Shown here in pieces: positions 15,209 to 23,535 of a DNA stretch of 64,000 bases; positions within the stretch are counted from its first letter, which is position 1; each line of letters starts with the position of its first letter. The notes under the pieces are model-generated. The model ran no database searches. It was given only the letters and a program-made list of their open reading frames with translations, and was not told where the DNA came from. Both the position numbers and the translations under genes were made by a program. The DNA is taken from positions 124,001 through 188,000 of the forward strand of contig CAWAVW010000001.1 of NCBI GenBank assembly GCA_963785585.1, given 5' to 3'. The DNA comes from Palsa-295 sp963785585. GTDB lineage: Bacteria > Acidobacteriota > Terriglobia > Acidiferrales > UBA7541.

Positions 15209-16111
15209 ATGGAAAATGCCGCAAAACCCTTCGCCGTGCGCACGGCATTGCTGGTGGACGCAGATCCGCGCGTGGAAGAGATTTTTCGCACGGGATTCCG
15301 GCCCGGCGAGTGGATCGTGCAACACGCGGACGATAATCTGGCGGCGCTGGTAGCGGCGCAGGCGCGACCGTTTGATCTGATCCTGACGAGCGAGAAGACG
15401 TCAGGCCGCGACGATCTGATCCTGCTGCGCAAGTTGCGCATGATCCGGCCGCACACGCGACTGATCATCCTGGCGGACGAAAGCACTCCGCAGGACGTGA
15501 TCGCCTCGATGAGAGAGCGCGCGTTCAGCTATTTTTCAAAACCGTACGAAATCGACGCGCTGGCGGAAATGATTCGCCTGGCCGCCGAAGGTCCCACCTG
15601 GGATGACGGGATTGAGGTGATTTCGGCGACGCCGGAATGGATCCGCATTATGGCGCGCTGTGAACTGCGCACCGCCGACCGGCTGCTGCATTTCCTGAAC
15701 GAAATCGCCGAGCTGCCGGACGAAGAGCGCCACGACGTTGCGCTGGCTTCGCGCGAGATGCTGCTGAACGCGATCGAGCACGGCGCCAAACTCGATCCCA
15801 ACAAATATCTGGAATTGTCGTACGTGCGAGCGAAGCACATGGTGATGTGCCGGGTAAAAGACCCCGGCGACGGTTTCACACTGGACGAAATTCCGCACGC
15901 GGCGGTCGCCAATCCGCTCGATGATCCCATCCATCACGTGAGATACCGGCAAGCGCAAGGAATGAGGCCCGGCGGATTTGGGGTGGTGCTGGCGCAGAAA
16001 TTGGTGGACGAACTGATATACAACCAGCAGGGAAACGAAGTGCTGCTGGTGAAGTATCTGCATCCGGAAATCGCGAAGCCGCTCGACGAGCAAAACGGCC
16101 ACGGCGTGTGA
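15209..16111 (+). CDS. Degenerate receiver domain fused to RsbW-like ATPase domain
   Basis: This 300-residue regulator has an N-terminal CheY-like fold (LLVDADPR acidic pocket, YFSKPYE with the conserved Lys) but the phospho-acceptor position after PFDLILT is Ser61, not Asp, so it is a pseudo-receiver. Residues about 145-290 form a GHKL ATPase of the serine-kinase/anti-sigma type: ASREMLLNAIEHGAKLDP (N-box) and VKDPGDGFTLDEI (G1 box), then GMRPGGFGVVLAQKL (G2). Such modules phosphorylate STAS anti-anti-sigma factors or bind sigma factors. It lies 10 bases downstream of the dioxygenase-like gene and may share its transcript. No partner STAS gene is visible nearby. Confidence 0.85.
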   Translation: MENAAKPFAVRTALLVDADPRVEEIFRTGFRPGEWIVQHADDNLAALVAAQARPFDLILTSEKTSGRDDLILLRKLRMIRPHTRLIILADESTPQDVIASMRERAFSYFSKPYEIDALAEMIRLAAEGPTWDDGIEVISATPEWIRIMARCELRTADRLLHFLNEIAELPDEERHDVALASREMLLNAIEHGAKLDPNKYLELSYVRAKHMVMCRVKDPGDGFTLDEIPHAAVANPLDDPIHHVRYRQAQGMRPGGFGVVLAQKLVDELIYNQQGNEVLLVKYLHPEIAKPLDEQNGHGV

Positions 16112-16378
16112 AAACCGCGTAGCGCATGTAAATTTTGCGGCGACGCGCACAAATTGCACGTTCGATGGCGAGGCGGAGAGCCGGACCGCTTGTGGAAAAC
16201 ACAAAAAAAATCGGCAACTGAGTAACTACAGTGTTTGCCGTAGCTTCCCTGCTATCGCTTGCAGCACATTGCTGGGACGAACGACGGCCCGCAACTGCCA
16301 ATGGCAATCCTGTTGCCCTGCCCGCGTGGCTGTTATCACCATCGCACTCAGCCGCGGCGGAATCCTGGGGGAACACGC

Positions 16379-16657
16379 ATGACGGGCCAATACGCAACCG
16401 AAGCACACGACGTGAACGCACCCGCTGAGGCAAGAATGTGGCAAGCGGTAATCGCCAAGACGATTCAGGAATGGATCTCCGGACCGTTGCGACGCAAACG
16501 GGAAGCGGAGGAATATTTGTTCAAGGATGAGAAGGACTTTCCGCTGGTATGCGAATCGGCGGGAATGGACGTAGGCCGTTTACGGGCGCAACTGACGCGC
16601 CTGCGTCCTGTGGCGATGGCGTTACAACAGCAGCATCCCCTCTTGTTCGACTTCTAA
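16379..16657 (+). CDS. Small helix-turn-helix-like protein of unknown function
   Basis: This 92-residue protein is charged and helical. The block EEYLFKDEKDFPLVCESAG followed by MDVGRLRAQLTRLRP resembles small phage-type HTH or terminase-accessory proteins in which DFxxVCxxAGxD precedes the recognition helix. The ATG at 16379 follows a G-rich stretch (TGGGGGAAC), a good ribosome binding site, while longer frames have no conserved look. It stands alone between the receiver/ATPase gene and a convergent aquaporin, with a strong hairpin after the stop. A DNA-binding role is a guess from pattern only. Confidence 0.65.
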   Translation: MTGQYATEAHDVNAPAEARMWQAVIAKTIQEWISGPLRRKREAEEYLFKDEKDFPLVCESAGMDVGRLRAQLTRLRPVAMALQQQHPLLFDF

Positions 16658-16665
16658 AAGCAGCG

Positions 16666-16708
16666 CGGCCGTTGCTCGTGCCTGACGCTGCGCGAGCAAC
16701 GGCCGTTT
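16666..16708 (+). terminator. Strong hairpin, probable terminator
   Basis: A perfect 13-bp inverted repeat (CGGCCGTTGCTCG, 16666-16678, with its complement at 16693-16705) begins 8 bases after the stop of the small HTH-like gene and is followed by TTTGCTCTT. The T-run is short, so efficiency is uncertain. It could serve both convergent genes. Confidence 0.6.
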
Positions 16709-16764
16709 GCTCTTCGGATTGCGAGAACGCGCCAGAATCCTTCCGGCGCGTCACCGGCAAACAC

Positions 16765-17499
16765 TTACTTATCGCGGCTGAATGCTTTCTCTTCGGGCAT
16801 CGGCGGAGGAGTGCCGAATAGTCCGTTGTAAATCGCCCCGCCCAGAAATCCGCCGACCAGCGGAGCAAGCCAGAACAGCCACAATTGCTTGACGGCCCAG
16901 CCGCCGACGAAAATCGCCGGGCCGGTGCTGCGCGCCGGATTCACGGAAAGATTGGTGACCGGAATTCCGATCAAATGAATGAGGGTGAGAGCAAGGCCGA
17001 TGGCGATCCCCGCGAAACCGGCCGGAGCGCGCTTGTCCGTGGCGCCCATGATCACCAGCAGGAAGAAGCATGTGAGTACGATTTCGGCCACCAGGCAGGC
17101 AACCAGCGAATAACCGCCGGGTGAGTGTTCGCCGTATCCGTTTGACGCGAACCCGCCCGAAAGATCGAAGCCCGCCTTCCCGGATGCGATTGCATACAAG
17201 ACACCCGCGGCAGCGATGCCGCCAATCACTTGAGCGATCACGTACGGAATTAATTCGGAAGCGGGAAACCGCTTACCGGCCACCAATCCGAGCGACACGG
17301 CAGGGTTCAGGTGACAACCGGAAATGTGGCCGATGGCGTAGGCCATGGTGAGCACGGTCAATCCGAACGCGAGCGCCACGCCGGCAAATCCAATTCCAAG
17401 CCCCGGAAACGCCGCGGCCAGCACGGCGCTGCCGCACCCTCCGAAGACCAGCCAAAACGTGCCGAAGAATTCGGCGGTAGCACGCTTTCCCAAGTTCAT
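16765..17499 (-). CDS. aqpZ: Aquaporin Z-like water channel
   Basis: This 244-residue inner-membrane channel has six membrane helices and the two half-helix NPA motifs of the MIP family, HLNPAVSLGL and SVNPARSTGPA. The Asp-less, water-specific pattern (Arg after the second NPA, His in TLIHLIGIPVTN) fits AqpZ rather than GlpF, and no glycerol genes are nearby. The start at 17499 is chosen because MNLGKRATAEFFGTFWLVF matches the usual AqpZ N-terminus and a purine-rich GGGGGCGAACG lies upstream. It is divergent from surE and convergent with the small HTH-like gene. Confidence 0.93.
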   Translation of the reverse strand: MNLGKRATAEFFGTFWLVFGGCGSAVLAAAFPGLGIGFAGVALAFGLTVLTMAYAIGHISGCHLNPAVSLGLVAGKRFPASELIPYVIAQVIGGIAAAGVLYAIASGKAGFDLSGGFASNGYGEHSPGGYSLVACLVAEIVLTCFFLLVIMGATDKRAPAGFAGIAIGLALTLIHLIGIPVTNLSVNPARSTGPAIFVGGWAVKQLWLFWLAPLVGGFLGGAIYNGLFGTPPPMPEEKAFSRDK

Positions 17500-17661
17500 C
17501 GTTCGCCCCCTTTTCATGGATGGAATGCGGTGGTTAATTAGCACGACGAACGGACGATGACAAGTTGTTTGCACATGGGCACAGCGGGGTGGGCCTTTGC
17601 GCAGGCGTTCGATGCTAGAGTAGAAGTGTTCGAACGATATCGAGCGAAAGCCGCCTACCAC

Positions 17662-18420
17662 ATGCCCAACATTTTGATCACCAACGACGACGGCATCCAC
17701 GCGCCGGGATTGCGCGCGCTGGTTGCTTCGCTGCACGGCGCGGGAACGATCACCGTGGTCGCGCCGTCAACCGAGAGAAGCGCATCGGCGCAGTCGCTCA
17801 CGCTTCGCCAGCCGATCTATTACGACGAAATCGCGGAGCGCGAATTCGCCGTCGAGGGTACGCCGGCGGATGCGGTGATTCTGGCGTTTCATACGCTGCT
17901 GGCGGAAAGGCCGGACATCGTCGTCTCTGGAATCAACCGCGGCGGAAACATGGGCGAGAACATTTATTATTCCGGTACGGTGGGCGCCGCGATGGAGGGC
18001 GCGATCAATCGCGTGCCGGCCATTGCGGTGTCTGTGGCGTATCGCGGCAAAAATTGGGATTACAAACCCGCCGCGGAATTCACACGCGCGCTCGTGCCCC
18101 TGGTTCTCGGGGAAGGATTGCCGGCGGGCGTGATGCTCAATGTGAACGTGCCGCACGAATGGAACGGCTCTGTGCGCGTGACGCGGCAATCGTCGAAAAT
18201 CACGCGCAACCTGCTGCAGCCCGGAACGGATCCGCGCGGACGAAAATATTTCTGGCTGCATGAACAACAATTGGTGGACGGCATCGAGCCGGATACCGAC
18301 ATGGCCGCCATTCGAGACGGCGCGATTTCGATAACCCCGCTGCTGCTGGATCACACGCACACACAATCGATGCCGCACCTGGCGCAATGGCTGGCGAAAC
18401 TGGAAACTCTCGTAAAGTAG
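17662..18420 (+). CDS. surE: 5'/3'-nucleotidase SurE
   Basis: This 252-residue metal-dependent phosphatase removes phosphate from nucleoside 5'- and 3'-monophosphates and short polyphosphates and is linked to stationary-phase survival. It shows the family signature: ILITNDDGIHAPGL with the metal-binding Asp pair, PSTERSASAQSLT with the metal Ser, and SGINRGGNMGENIYYSGTV with the Asn ligand. The ATG at 17662 gives the standard MPNILITNDDG start; a longer frame upstream has no homology look. The neighbouring pcm or nlpD genes common in other bacteria are absent. Confidence 0.96.
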   Translation: MPNILITNDDGIHAPGLRALVASLHGAGTITVVAPSTERSASAQSLTLRQPIYYDEIAEREFAVEGTPADAVILAFHTLLAERPDIVVSGINRGGNMGENIYYSGTVGAAMEGAINRVPAIAVSVAYRGKNWDYKPAAEFTRALVPLVLGEGLPAGVMLNVNVPHEWNGSVRVTRQSSKITRNLLQPGTDPRGRKYFWLHEQQLVDGIEPDTDMAAIRDGAISITPLLLDHTHTQSMPHLAQWLAKLETLVK

Positions 18421-18521
18421 TTCGTCCATCGCCGATCGTGCGACTGGTGGTCCTGTGCCGGCGCGTACCGCGGCCACTTCCGGAAAGCCGGCTCGCGCAT
18501 TTGTGGTAGCCTCGCTGAAAG

Positions 18522-20678
18522 ATGAACCCCTTCCGAATTCATGCGCCACGTTGCATGCGGCGATTTGTGATTTCGTTCGCGCTGGCCGCGCTTTGCGCTT
18601 TGTCGATGGCGTGCGCGGCGCGAGCGCAGTCGCCCCCGGCGAACTCGGTGAACTCGGCGCAGCAAACGCAAGCTCCGCCGCCGGTGTATCCGGGCGTGAA
18701 AAAAGTGCAGACGTGGATACCGATGAAGGACGGCGTGCGCCTGGCGGTGAATCTCTTCCTGCCAGAGGGCGCCAACGCGAGCGAAAAATTTCCCGCGATT
18801 CTGAGTTACCTGCCGTATCGCAAAGACGACTGGAGCCTGTACGGCGACTGGCAGCAGATGGCCTATTTTGTGCGGCGCGGATACGTGGGCGCGCGTGTGG
18901 ACATCCGCGGCACGGGCGCGAGCGAGGGGAATCCTCCCGACCGCGAGTATTCCGATCAGGAACTTCAGGACGGGCTGGAAGTAATCGATTGGCTGTCGAA
19001 ACAATCCTGGTCGAGCGGCACGGTGGGCATGTTTGGAATTTCGTGGGGCGGATTCAATTCGATCCAGCTTGCGCGGCTCAATCCGCCTGCATTGAAGGCG
19101 ATCATCGCCGTTTGCGCCACCGAGGAATTGTTCCACGACGATATCCATTACATCGACAACCTGATGCATGCGGACGAGTTCGAGCTGGGGATGGATTTGA
19201 TGCTCGGGCTGACGCGCGCGCCCGATTTCCCGGTCGATGACAAGTCTCTCGCGACGAGATTCGACGCCGAGCCGTGGTTTTTGCTTTACCTGAAACACCA
19301 GCGCGACGGCGAATTCTGGCGGCGAGCGTCGCTCGCGCCGGATCACTACGCCGAATACAAAGTTCCGACGTTTATGATCGGCGGATTCATCGACGGCTAC
19401 CGCGACAGCATTCCGCGATTTCTCGAAAACGTGAAAGCGCCGGTGAAGGCGCTGCTCGGGCCGTGGAATCATTCCTGGCCGCACGATGCCGACCCCGGGC
19501 CGTCGGTGGAGTGGCGCGGAGACGCGGTGCGCTGGTGGGATTACTGGTTGAAGGGCAAGCAGAACGGCGTGATGGACGAGCCGCGGTTTGAAGTTTACAT
19601 GCGCCACTGGTACCCGCCGGACACGAACCTCGCGACGGTTCCGGGCGATTGGCGCGCGGAAAATGGATTTCCCGCGGCGAACACGCAAACCCAAACTTTC
19701 TACCTGGGCGGGTCGCACAATCTGACGGCGGTTGCGCCCTCTGACGCGAATGCGGTGGCGACGGACCAACTGAAATACGTCCCGTCGTCGGGCATCGAAG
19801 CCGGTTTCTGGTGGGGCGATTTCACCGCCGATCAGCGGCCGATTGATGCGTTCAGTCTGGTGTATGACTCCGAGCCGCTCGCGAGCGATACCGCGATACT
19901 CGGATGGCCGAAGGTCCATTTGCATGTAACGGCGAGCGCGCCGCTGGCCGATTGGTTCGCGCGGCTTTCCGATGTGGCGCCGGACGGAAGCGTGACGCTG
20001 ATTACCGGCGCGGGGCAAAGCGGAGCGCAGCGCGAATCGGCGTCGCGTCCCGCCGACCTCGAACCCGGCGAGGAGTATTCGCTGCCGATCGAGCTTCACG
20101 TGACGAGCTGGGTGTTTCCGAAGGGCCACCGCATTCGCCTGGCAATTTCGAACGCGCTGTGGCCGATGATTTGGCCCACGCCGTATTCGATGACCACTTC
20201 GTTGCGCCTGGGCGGCGCCGACGCTTCGCGGCTGGAGCTTTCGATTGTGCCGGCGGAAGCGGCGGCGCGGCCGACATTTGACGCGATCGCGAACGAGACG
20301 ATTCCCGCGAGCGAGGTCGAATGGTCCGGCGAAACCTGGCCGCCGCAGACGTGGACGGTGACGCACGATTTGCTGACGGGCACGACGCATGTTTTCTGGG
20401 CCGGCGACGATCAGGGAAAATTCAGCTTCGGCGTAATGAAGGATCACGAGCAGATGTCGTACGAAGTTACGGACGCAAATCCCGCGGTGAGTTCGATTCA
20501 CGGCGAAGCGTTCACCTCGGTGGACATGGCGAATCGCGCTCTGGTGTGGAGCGTGGTGTTGAGCCTGAAGAGCGATGAGAAAAACTTCTACTATCACTTC
20601 GAGCGAAAGCTAACGGAAAATGGACGCGAGATTCGCGAAAAGAAATGGGATGAGACGATCCCGCGCGATCACCAGTGA
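18522..20678 (+). CDS. Secreted CocE/NonD-family alpha/beta hydrolase
   Basis: This 718-residue protein has a signal peptide (FVISFALAALCALSMACAARA). The N-terminal alpha/beta hydrolase carries the nucleophile in GMFGISWGGF, the Asp region HDADPGP and His in GPWNHSW; a helical cap is inserted, and a C-terminal jelly-roll domain (about 470-715) completes the X-Pro dipeptidyl-peptidase S15/CocE architecture. Such enzymes hydrolyse acyl esters or peptides; many acidobacterial paralogues are periplasmic. An in-frame ATG at 18555 is an alternative start. The last residues look charged and extended. No operon partner is evident; purU follows 20 bases later in the same direction. Confidence 0.9.
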   Translation: MNPFRIHAPRCMRRFVISFALAALCALSMACAARAQSPPANSVNSAQQTQAPPPVYPGVKKVQTWIPMKDGVRLAVNLFLPEGANASEKFPAILSYLPYRKDDWSLYGDWQQMAYFVRRGYVGARVDIRGTGASEGNPPDREYSDQELQDGLEVIDWLSKQSWSSGTVGMFGISWGGFNSIQLARLNPPALKAIIAVCATEELFHDDIHYIDNLMHADEFELGMDLMLGLTRAPDFPVDDKSLATRFDAEPWFLLYLKHQRDGEFWRRASLAPDHYAEYKVPTFMIGGFIDGYRDSIPRFLENVKAPVKALLGPWNHSWPHDADPGPSVEWRGDAVRWWDYWLKGKQNGVMDEPRFEVYMRHWYPPDTNLATVPGDWRAENGFPAANTQTQTFYLGGSHNLTAVAPSDANAVATDQLKYVPSSGIEAGFWWGDFTADQRPIDAFSLVYDSEPLASDTAILGWPKVHLHVTASAPLADWFARLSDVAPDGSVTLITGAGQSGAQRESASRPADLEPGEEYSLPIELHVTSWVFPKGHRIRLAISNALWPMIWPTPYSMTTSLRLGGADASRLELSIVPAEAAARPTFDAIANETIPASEVEWSGETWPPQTWTVTHDLLTGTTHVFWAGDDQGKFSFGVMKDHEQMSYEVTDANPAVSSIHGEAFTSVDMANRALVWSVVLSLKSDEKNFYYHFERKLTENGREIREKKWDETIPRDHQ

Positions 20679-20698
20679 GTAACCGGAGTTGACACTCT

Positions 20699-21556
20699 TT
20701 GAAGAACACCGCCATCCTGCTCGTCAGTTGCCCCGACCAAAAAGGTTTGAACGCGGCGATTCACGATTTTATTTATAAGGGCAACGGCAACACGCTGCAT
20801 GCCGACGAGCACCAGGACGCCGACCAGAATTTGTTCCTGATGCGCGTGGAGTGGGATCTGACCGATTTCTCGCTCGACATGCGCGATTTCGCGCGGCATT
20901 TTCAGCCCATCGCCGACCGCTTTCAGATGACGTGGCGGGTGGCGCTTTCGAGTTACCGGCCGAAGGTAGCGATTTACGTTTCGAAGTACGATCACTGCTT
21001 CGTCGATCTGCTGAATCGCCACCGCGCCGGGGAGCTTGCCTGCGAGATTCCACTGGTGATCAGCAACCACGCGGAGGTGAAGCGCTGGACCGACTTCTAC
21101 AACATTCCGCTGCATGTGATTCCCGTTACCAAAGAAAACAAAGTCGATGCCGAGCGCAAACAACTCGAGCTGCTGAAGCCGTTCGGAATCGACTTGATCG
21201 TGCTGGCGCGTTACATGCAGGTGCTGTCGCCGGAGTTCATCCGGCAATATCCTCCGCACCACATCATGAATATTCACCACTCGTTCCTGCCGGCGTTCAT
21301 CGGCGGTCGCCCGCACCAGCAGGCGTTTGAGCGCGGCGTGAAATTGATTGGCGCGACGGCGCACTACGTGACCGAGGTGCTCGACGACGGCCCGATCATC
21401 GAGCAGGACGTGGTACGGATTTCGCATCGGGATACGGTGGACGAACTGGTGCAGAAGGGGCGCGATCTCGAGAAGGTCGTGCTGTCGCGCGCGGTGCGGT
21501 GGCACATCGAAAACCGGATTCTGCACTACGGAAACAAGACCGTCATCTTCGATTAG
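20699..21556 (+). CDS. purU: Formyltetrahydrofolate deformylase
   Basis: This 285-residue enzyme hydrolyses 10-formyl-THF to THF and formate, balancing one-carbon units and feeding formate-dependent purine synthesis. An N-terminal ACT domain (ILLVSCPDQKGLNAAIHDF) precedes the formyltransferase fold with the catalytic Asn-His-Asp set: SNHAE, IMNIHHSFLPAFIGG and ATAHYVTEVLDDGPIIEQD. The start is TTG at 20699 with GGAG ten bases upstream; no ATG is available before the conserved N-terminus. It is convergent with the Rieske oxygenase gene. Confidence 0.95.
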   Translation: MKNTAILLVSCPDQKGLNAAIHDFIYKGNGNTLHADEHQDADQNLFLMRVEWDLTDFSLDMRDFARHFQPIADRFQMTWRVALSSYRPKVAIYVSKYDHCFVDLLNRHRAGELACEIPLVISNHAEVKRWTDFYNIPLHVIPVTKENKVDAERKQLELLKPFGIDLIVLARYMQVLSPEFIRQYPPHHIMNIHHSFLPAFIGGRPHQQAFERGVKLIGATAHYVTEVLDDGPIIEQDVVRISHRDTVDELVQKGRDLEKVVLSRAVRWHIENRILHYGNKTVIFD

Positions 21557-21574
21557 CGCAGGAAAAGCGATCGG

Positions 21575-22699
21575 CTAGCGCGCGGCGGCGGCGCGGGAAT
21601 CGGTAAGATCGGCGGCGAGCAAACGATGGAACAAGTGTTCGCCGGTTTCGCGGCGCACCGAAAGCCGTCCGGCCTGGTACGCGCGGGAACCGAGGCCCCG
21701 CTGCACCCCGTCGCAAATAATAATGTCTTCCTGCTGCACCAGTTCGCTCACGCCGATGCTTTCGCGGATGTACGACACGTTGCCGTCGGAGACGTCGCCG
21801 AAATAGAAATCGAAAATCACTTCGCAGCGACCGGCGCCGAGCGGCAGCACCAGATTCGTATCGAGATAGCCTTCGTACCAATTCAGCATGAAATTCGGAT
21901 ATTGCCAAAAATAGTAAGCGCGGTCGCCTTTGCGCGTGTTGGCGGCGCTGGCCTCGGAAGCGTTGTCCACGGTTACGGGACTCGATTGTACGCAGGTGCG
22001 ATCCACGTTTTCGATGGTGTAATTGGTGTAATCGAGCACGCTGTTCAGGCCCTTGTGCATGTGCGGGACGTGATAGCCGCCGTCCAGAAAATTATCCACG
22101 TACACTTTCCAATTGCAGTTCAGGGTGTAGCTGCGCCGCTCAACGAACTGGAGCTTGTCGAAAACGAGGGGCTTGGCAAGCCCCACCAGCGCGCCGAGAA
22201 ATTTCTCGAGCGGCTCGGCGTTGGCGTCCAGATTTACAAAGACGAAGTTTTCCCAGGTTTCCACGCGCACCGGAACCAGGCCATTGTCTTTGCGCTCGAA
22301 ATTGCGCACGCCGTCGAATTCGGTCATGCCGCGAAGTTCGCCTTCGAGGTTGTACGTCCAGCCGTGATACGGGCAGCGCAAGTGCTGGGTATGGCCGCAA
22401 GGCTCGTTCATCACGGTCATGGCATGGTGGCGGCACACGTTGTAGAAAGCGCGAAGCTCGCTATCGCTGCCGCGCACGACGACGACCGGCTCGTTCGCGA
22501 CGGTTGCGGTGACGTATTGCCCGGGCTCTTCGAGTTGCGCGGTGCGGCCCACGGCTTGCCAGTTGCGCGAAAACACATTCTTCAGCTCAAGATCGGCGAC
22601 GCGCGGATCGGTGTACCACGCCGCGGGGATGGTGTAAGCCTCGGCGAGCGGCGCGGACGCGTTGTACGAAGCGAGAATTTCTTGCAGCGTGGATTCCAT
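21575..22699 (-). CDS. Rieske-type mononuclear iron oxygenase alpha subunit (choline-monooxygenase-like)
   Basis: This 374-residue protein binds a Rieske [2Fe-2S] centre (CRHHAM with CPYHGWTY, about residues 88-112) and a mononuclear iron (DNFLDGGYHVPHMHKG, supplying two His, with a late Asp). The stretch around SYTLNCNWKVYVDNFLDG is close to choline/glycine-betaine monooxygenases rather than to classical biphenyl dioxygenases. No reductase or beta subunit is adjacent. It is followed, on the same strand upstream, by a TetR gene 57 bases away, and a BHMT-like gene lies nearby, consistent with a quaternary-amine substrate. The substrate is inferred, not shown. Confidence 0.88.
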   Translation of the reverse strand: MESTLQEILASYNASAPLAEAYTIPAAWYTDPRVADLELKNVFSRNWQAVGRTAQLEEPGQYVTATVANEPVVVVRGSDSELRAFYNVCRHHAMTVMNEPCGHTQHLRCPYHGWTYNLEGELRGMTEFDGVRNFERKDNGLVPVRVETWENFVFVNLDANAEPLEKFLGALVGLAKPLVFDKLQFVERRSYTLNCNWKVYVDNFLDGGYHVPHMHKGLNSVLDYTNYTIENVDRTCVQSSPVTVDNASEASAANTRKGDRAYYFWQYPNFMLNWYEGYLDTNLVLPLGAGRCEVIFDFYFGDVSDGNVSYIRESIGVSELVQQEDIIICDGVQRGLGSRAYQAGRLSVRRETGEHLFHRLLAADLTDSRAAAAR

Positions 22700-22755
22700 G
22701 GCATGGCCCTCCTAAGTGAACGATCGCGGCCCGCGACAAGGGACGCCAGCTTTCG

Positions 22756-23463
22756 TCAAACTCCAATCGCGCCCTGCAAAACCATCAGGAACTGATTGAT
22801 GCGGGCGCGATTTTTTTCAGGATCGGCCGGATGCGGAAAAAGCCCGGGATCGAGTTCTTCGGTAAGCAAAGCGTCCTGAAACCGCTCCATGGTCCAATCG
22901 AGAATCGAAACGATCAGCGCCGGATCGATGTCCGAACGGACTTCCCCGCGCGCGATTCCCAGGCGCACGAACGACGTGCTGCCGTACGGATCTTCCGAAA
23001 GCAGGAAGCGGTTGATTTCGCGCTTCAGCGCGAGGTCCACGCCATAATTTCCCAGCAGCGCCACGCGATACGGAATCCAATCGTCGCGCAGCATGCGTTC
23101 GGTGGAAAGCAGCCAGTAATGAAGGATCTCGAAAAATCCCTTATCGCGAATTTGCGAGGGGCAATCCAGATACGCGGGAAACGAGCGGACCGCTTTTTTG
23201 TAAGCTTCGAGAAAAAGTCCGGCCTTGCTGCCGAAATACTGAAAGATCGAGCCTTTCGCGACGCCCAGCTGCGCCGCCAGATCCTCGATGCGCGCGTCAT
23301 GATATCCCTGCGCGGCGAAATGGCGCAGCGCGGCGTCCACGATCCGGGCGCGCTTGGCTTCCAGGCGCGGCGCGGGCTCGCGCCGGTGCGAGGAATGCTC
23401 CGGCAGAGCGCGGCGAGGCTTGGCATTGCGATTTGACCTAAGGTCAGGAACGGAACCTTTCAT
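22756..23463 (-). CDS. TetR/AcrR family transcriptional regulator
   Basis: This 235-residue repressor has a TetR HTH (IVDAALRHFAAQGYHDARIEDLAAQLGV-type region; AKGSIFQYFGSKAGLF recognition part, about residues 40-85) after a 35-residue basic N-terminal extension. The C-terminal ligand domain resembles TetR_C members of the YerO/FadR-like type. It sits between the Rieske oxygenase (downstream, same strand) and a divergent FAD oxidoreductase 72 bases away. This is the standard layout for a repressor of both flanking genes. A 13-bp palindrome lies within its first codons. Confidence 0.9.
   Translation of the reverse strand: MKGSVPDLRSNRNAKPRRALPEHSSHRREPAPRLEAKRARIVDAALRHFAAQGYHDARIEDLAAQLGVAKGSIFQYFGSKAGLFLEAYKKAVRSFPAYLDCPSQIRDKGFFEILHYWLLSTERMLRDDWIPYRVALLGNYGVDLALKREINRFLLSEDPYGSTSFVRLGIARGEVRSDIDPALIVSILDWTMERFQDALLTEELDPGLFPHPADPEKNRARINQFLMVLQGAIGV
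23434..23446. promoter_or_regulatory. Candidate TetR operator (13-bp palindrome)
   Basis: TGACCT-A-AGGTCA is a perfect palindrome located 17-29 bases inside the tetR reading frame and about 90 bases from the divergent TTG start at 23536. Position and symmetry fit autoregulation, but no second copy was found. Confidence 0.35.
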
Positions 23464-23535
23464 TGGAATATTTCCCCACCTATGCTAAGTAATGCCTGAG
23501 TGTGGCCGCATGACTTGCGGTCATGCTAATCCACT

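Noticed and set aside
18351..20597. 748-codon minus-strand open frame
   Set aside because: Arg/His-rich shadow of the CocE-type hydrolase gene; no domain and no plausible start.
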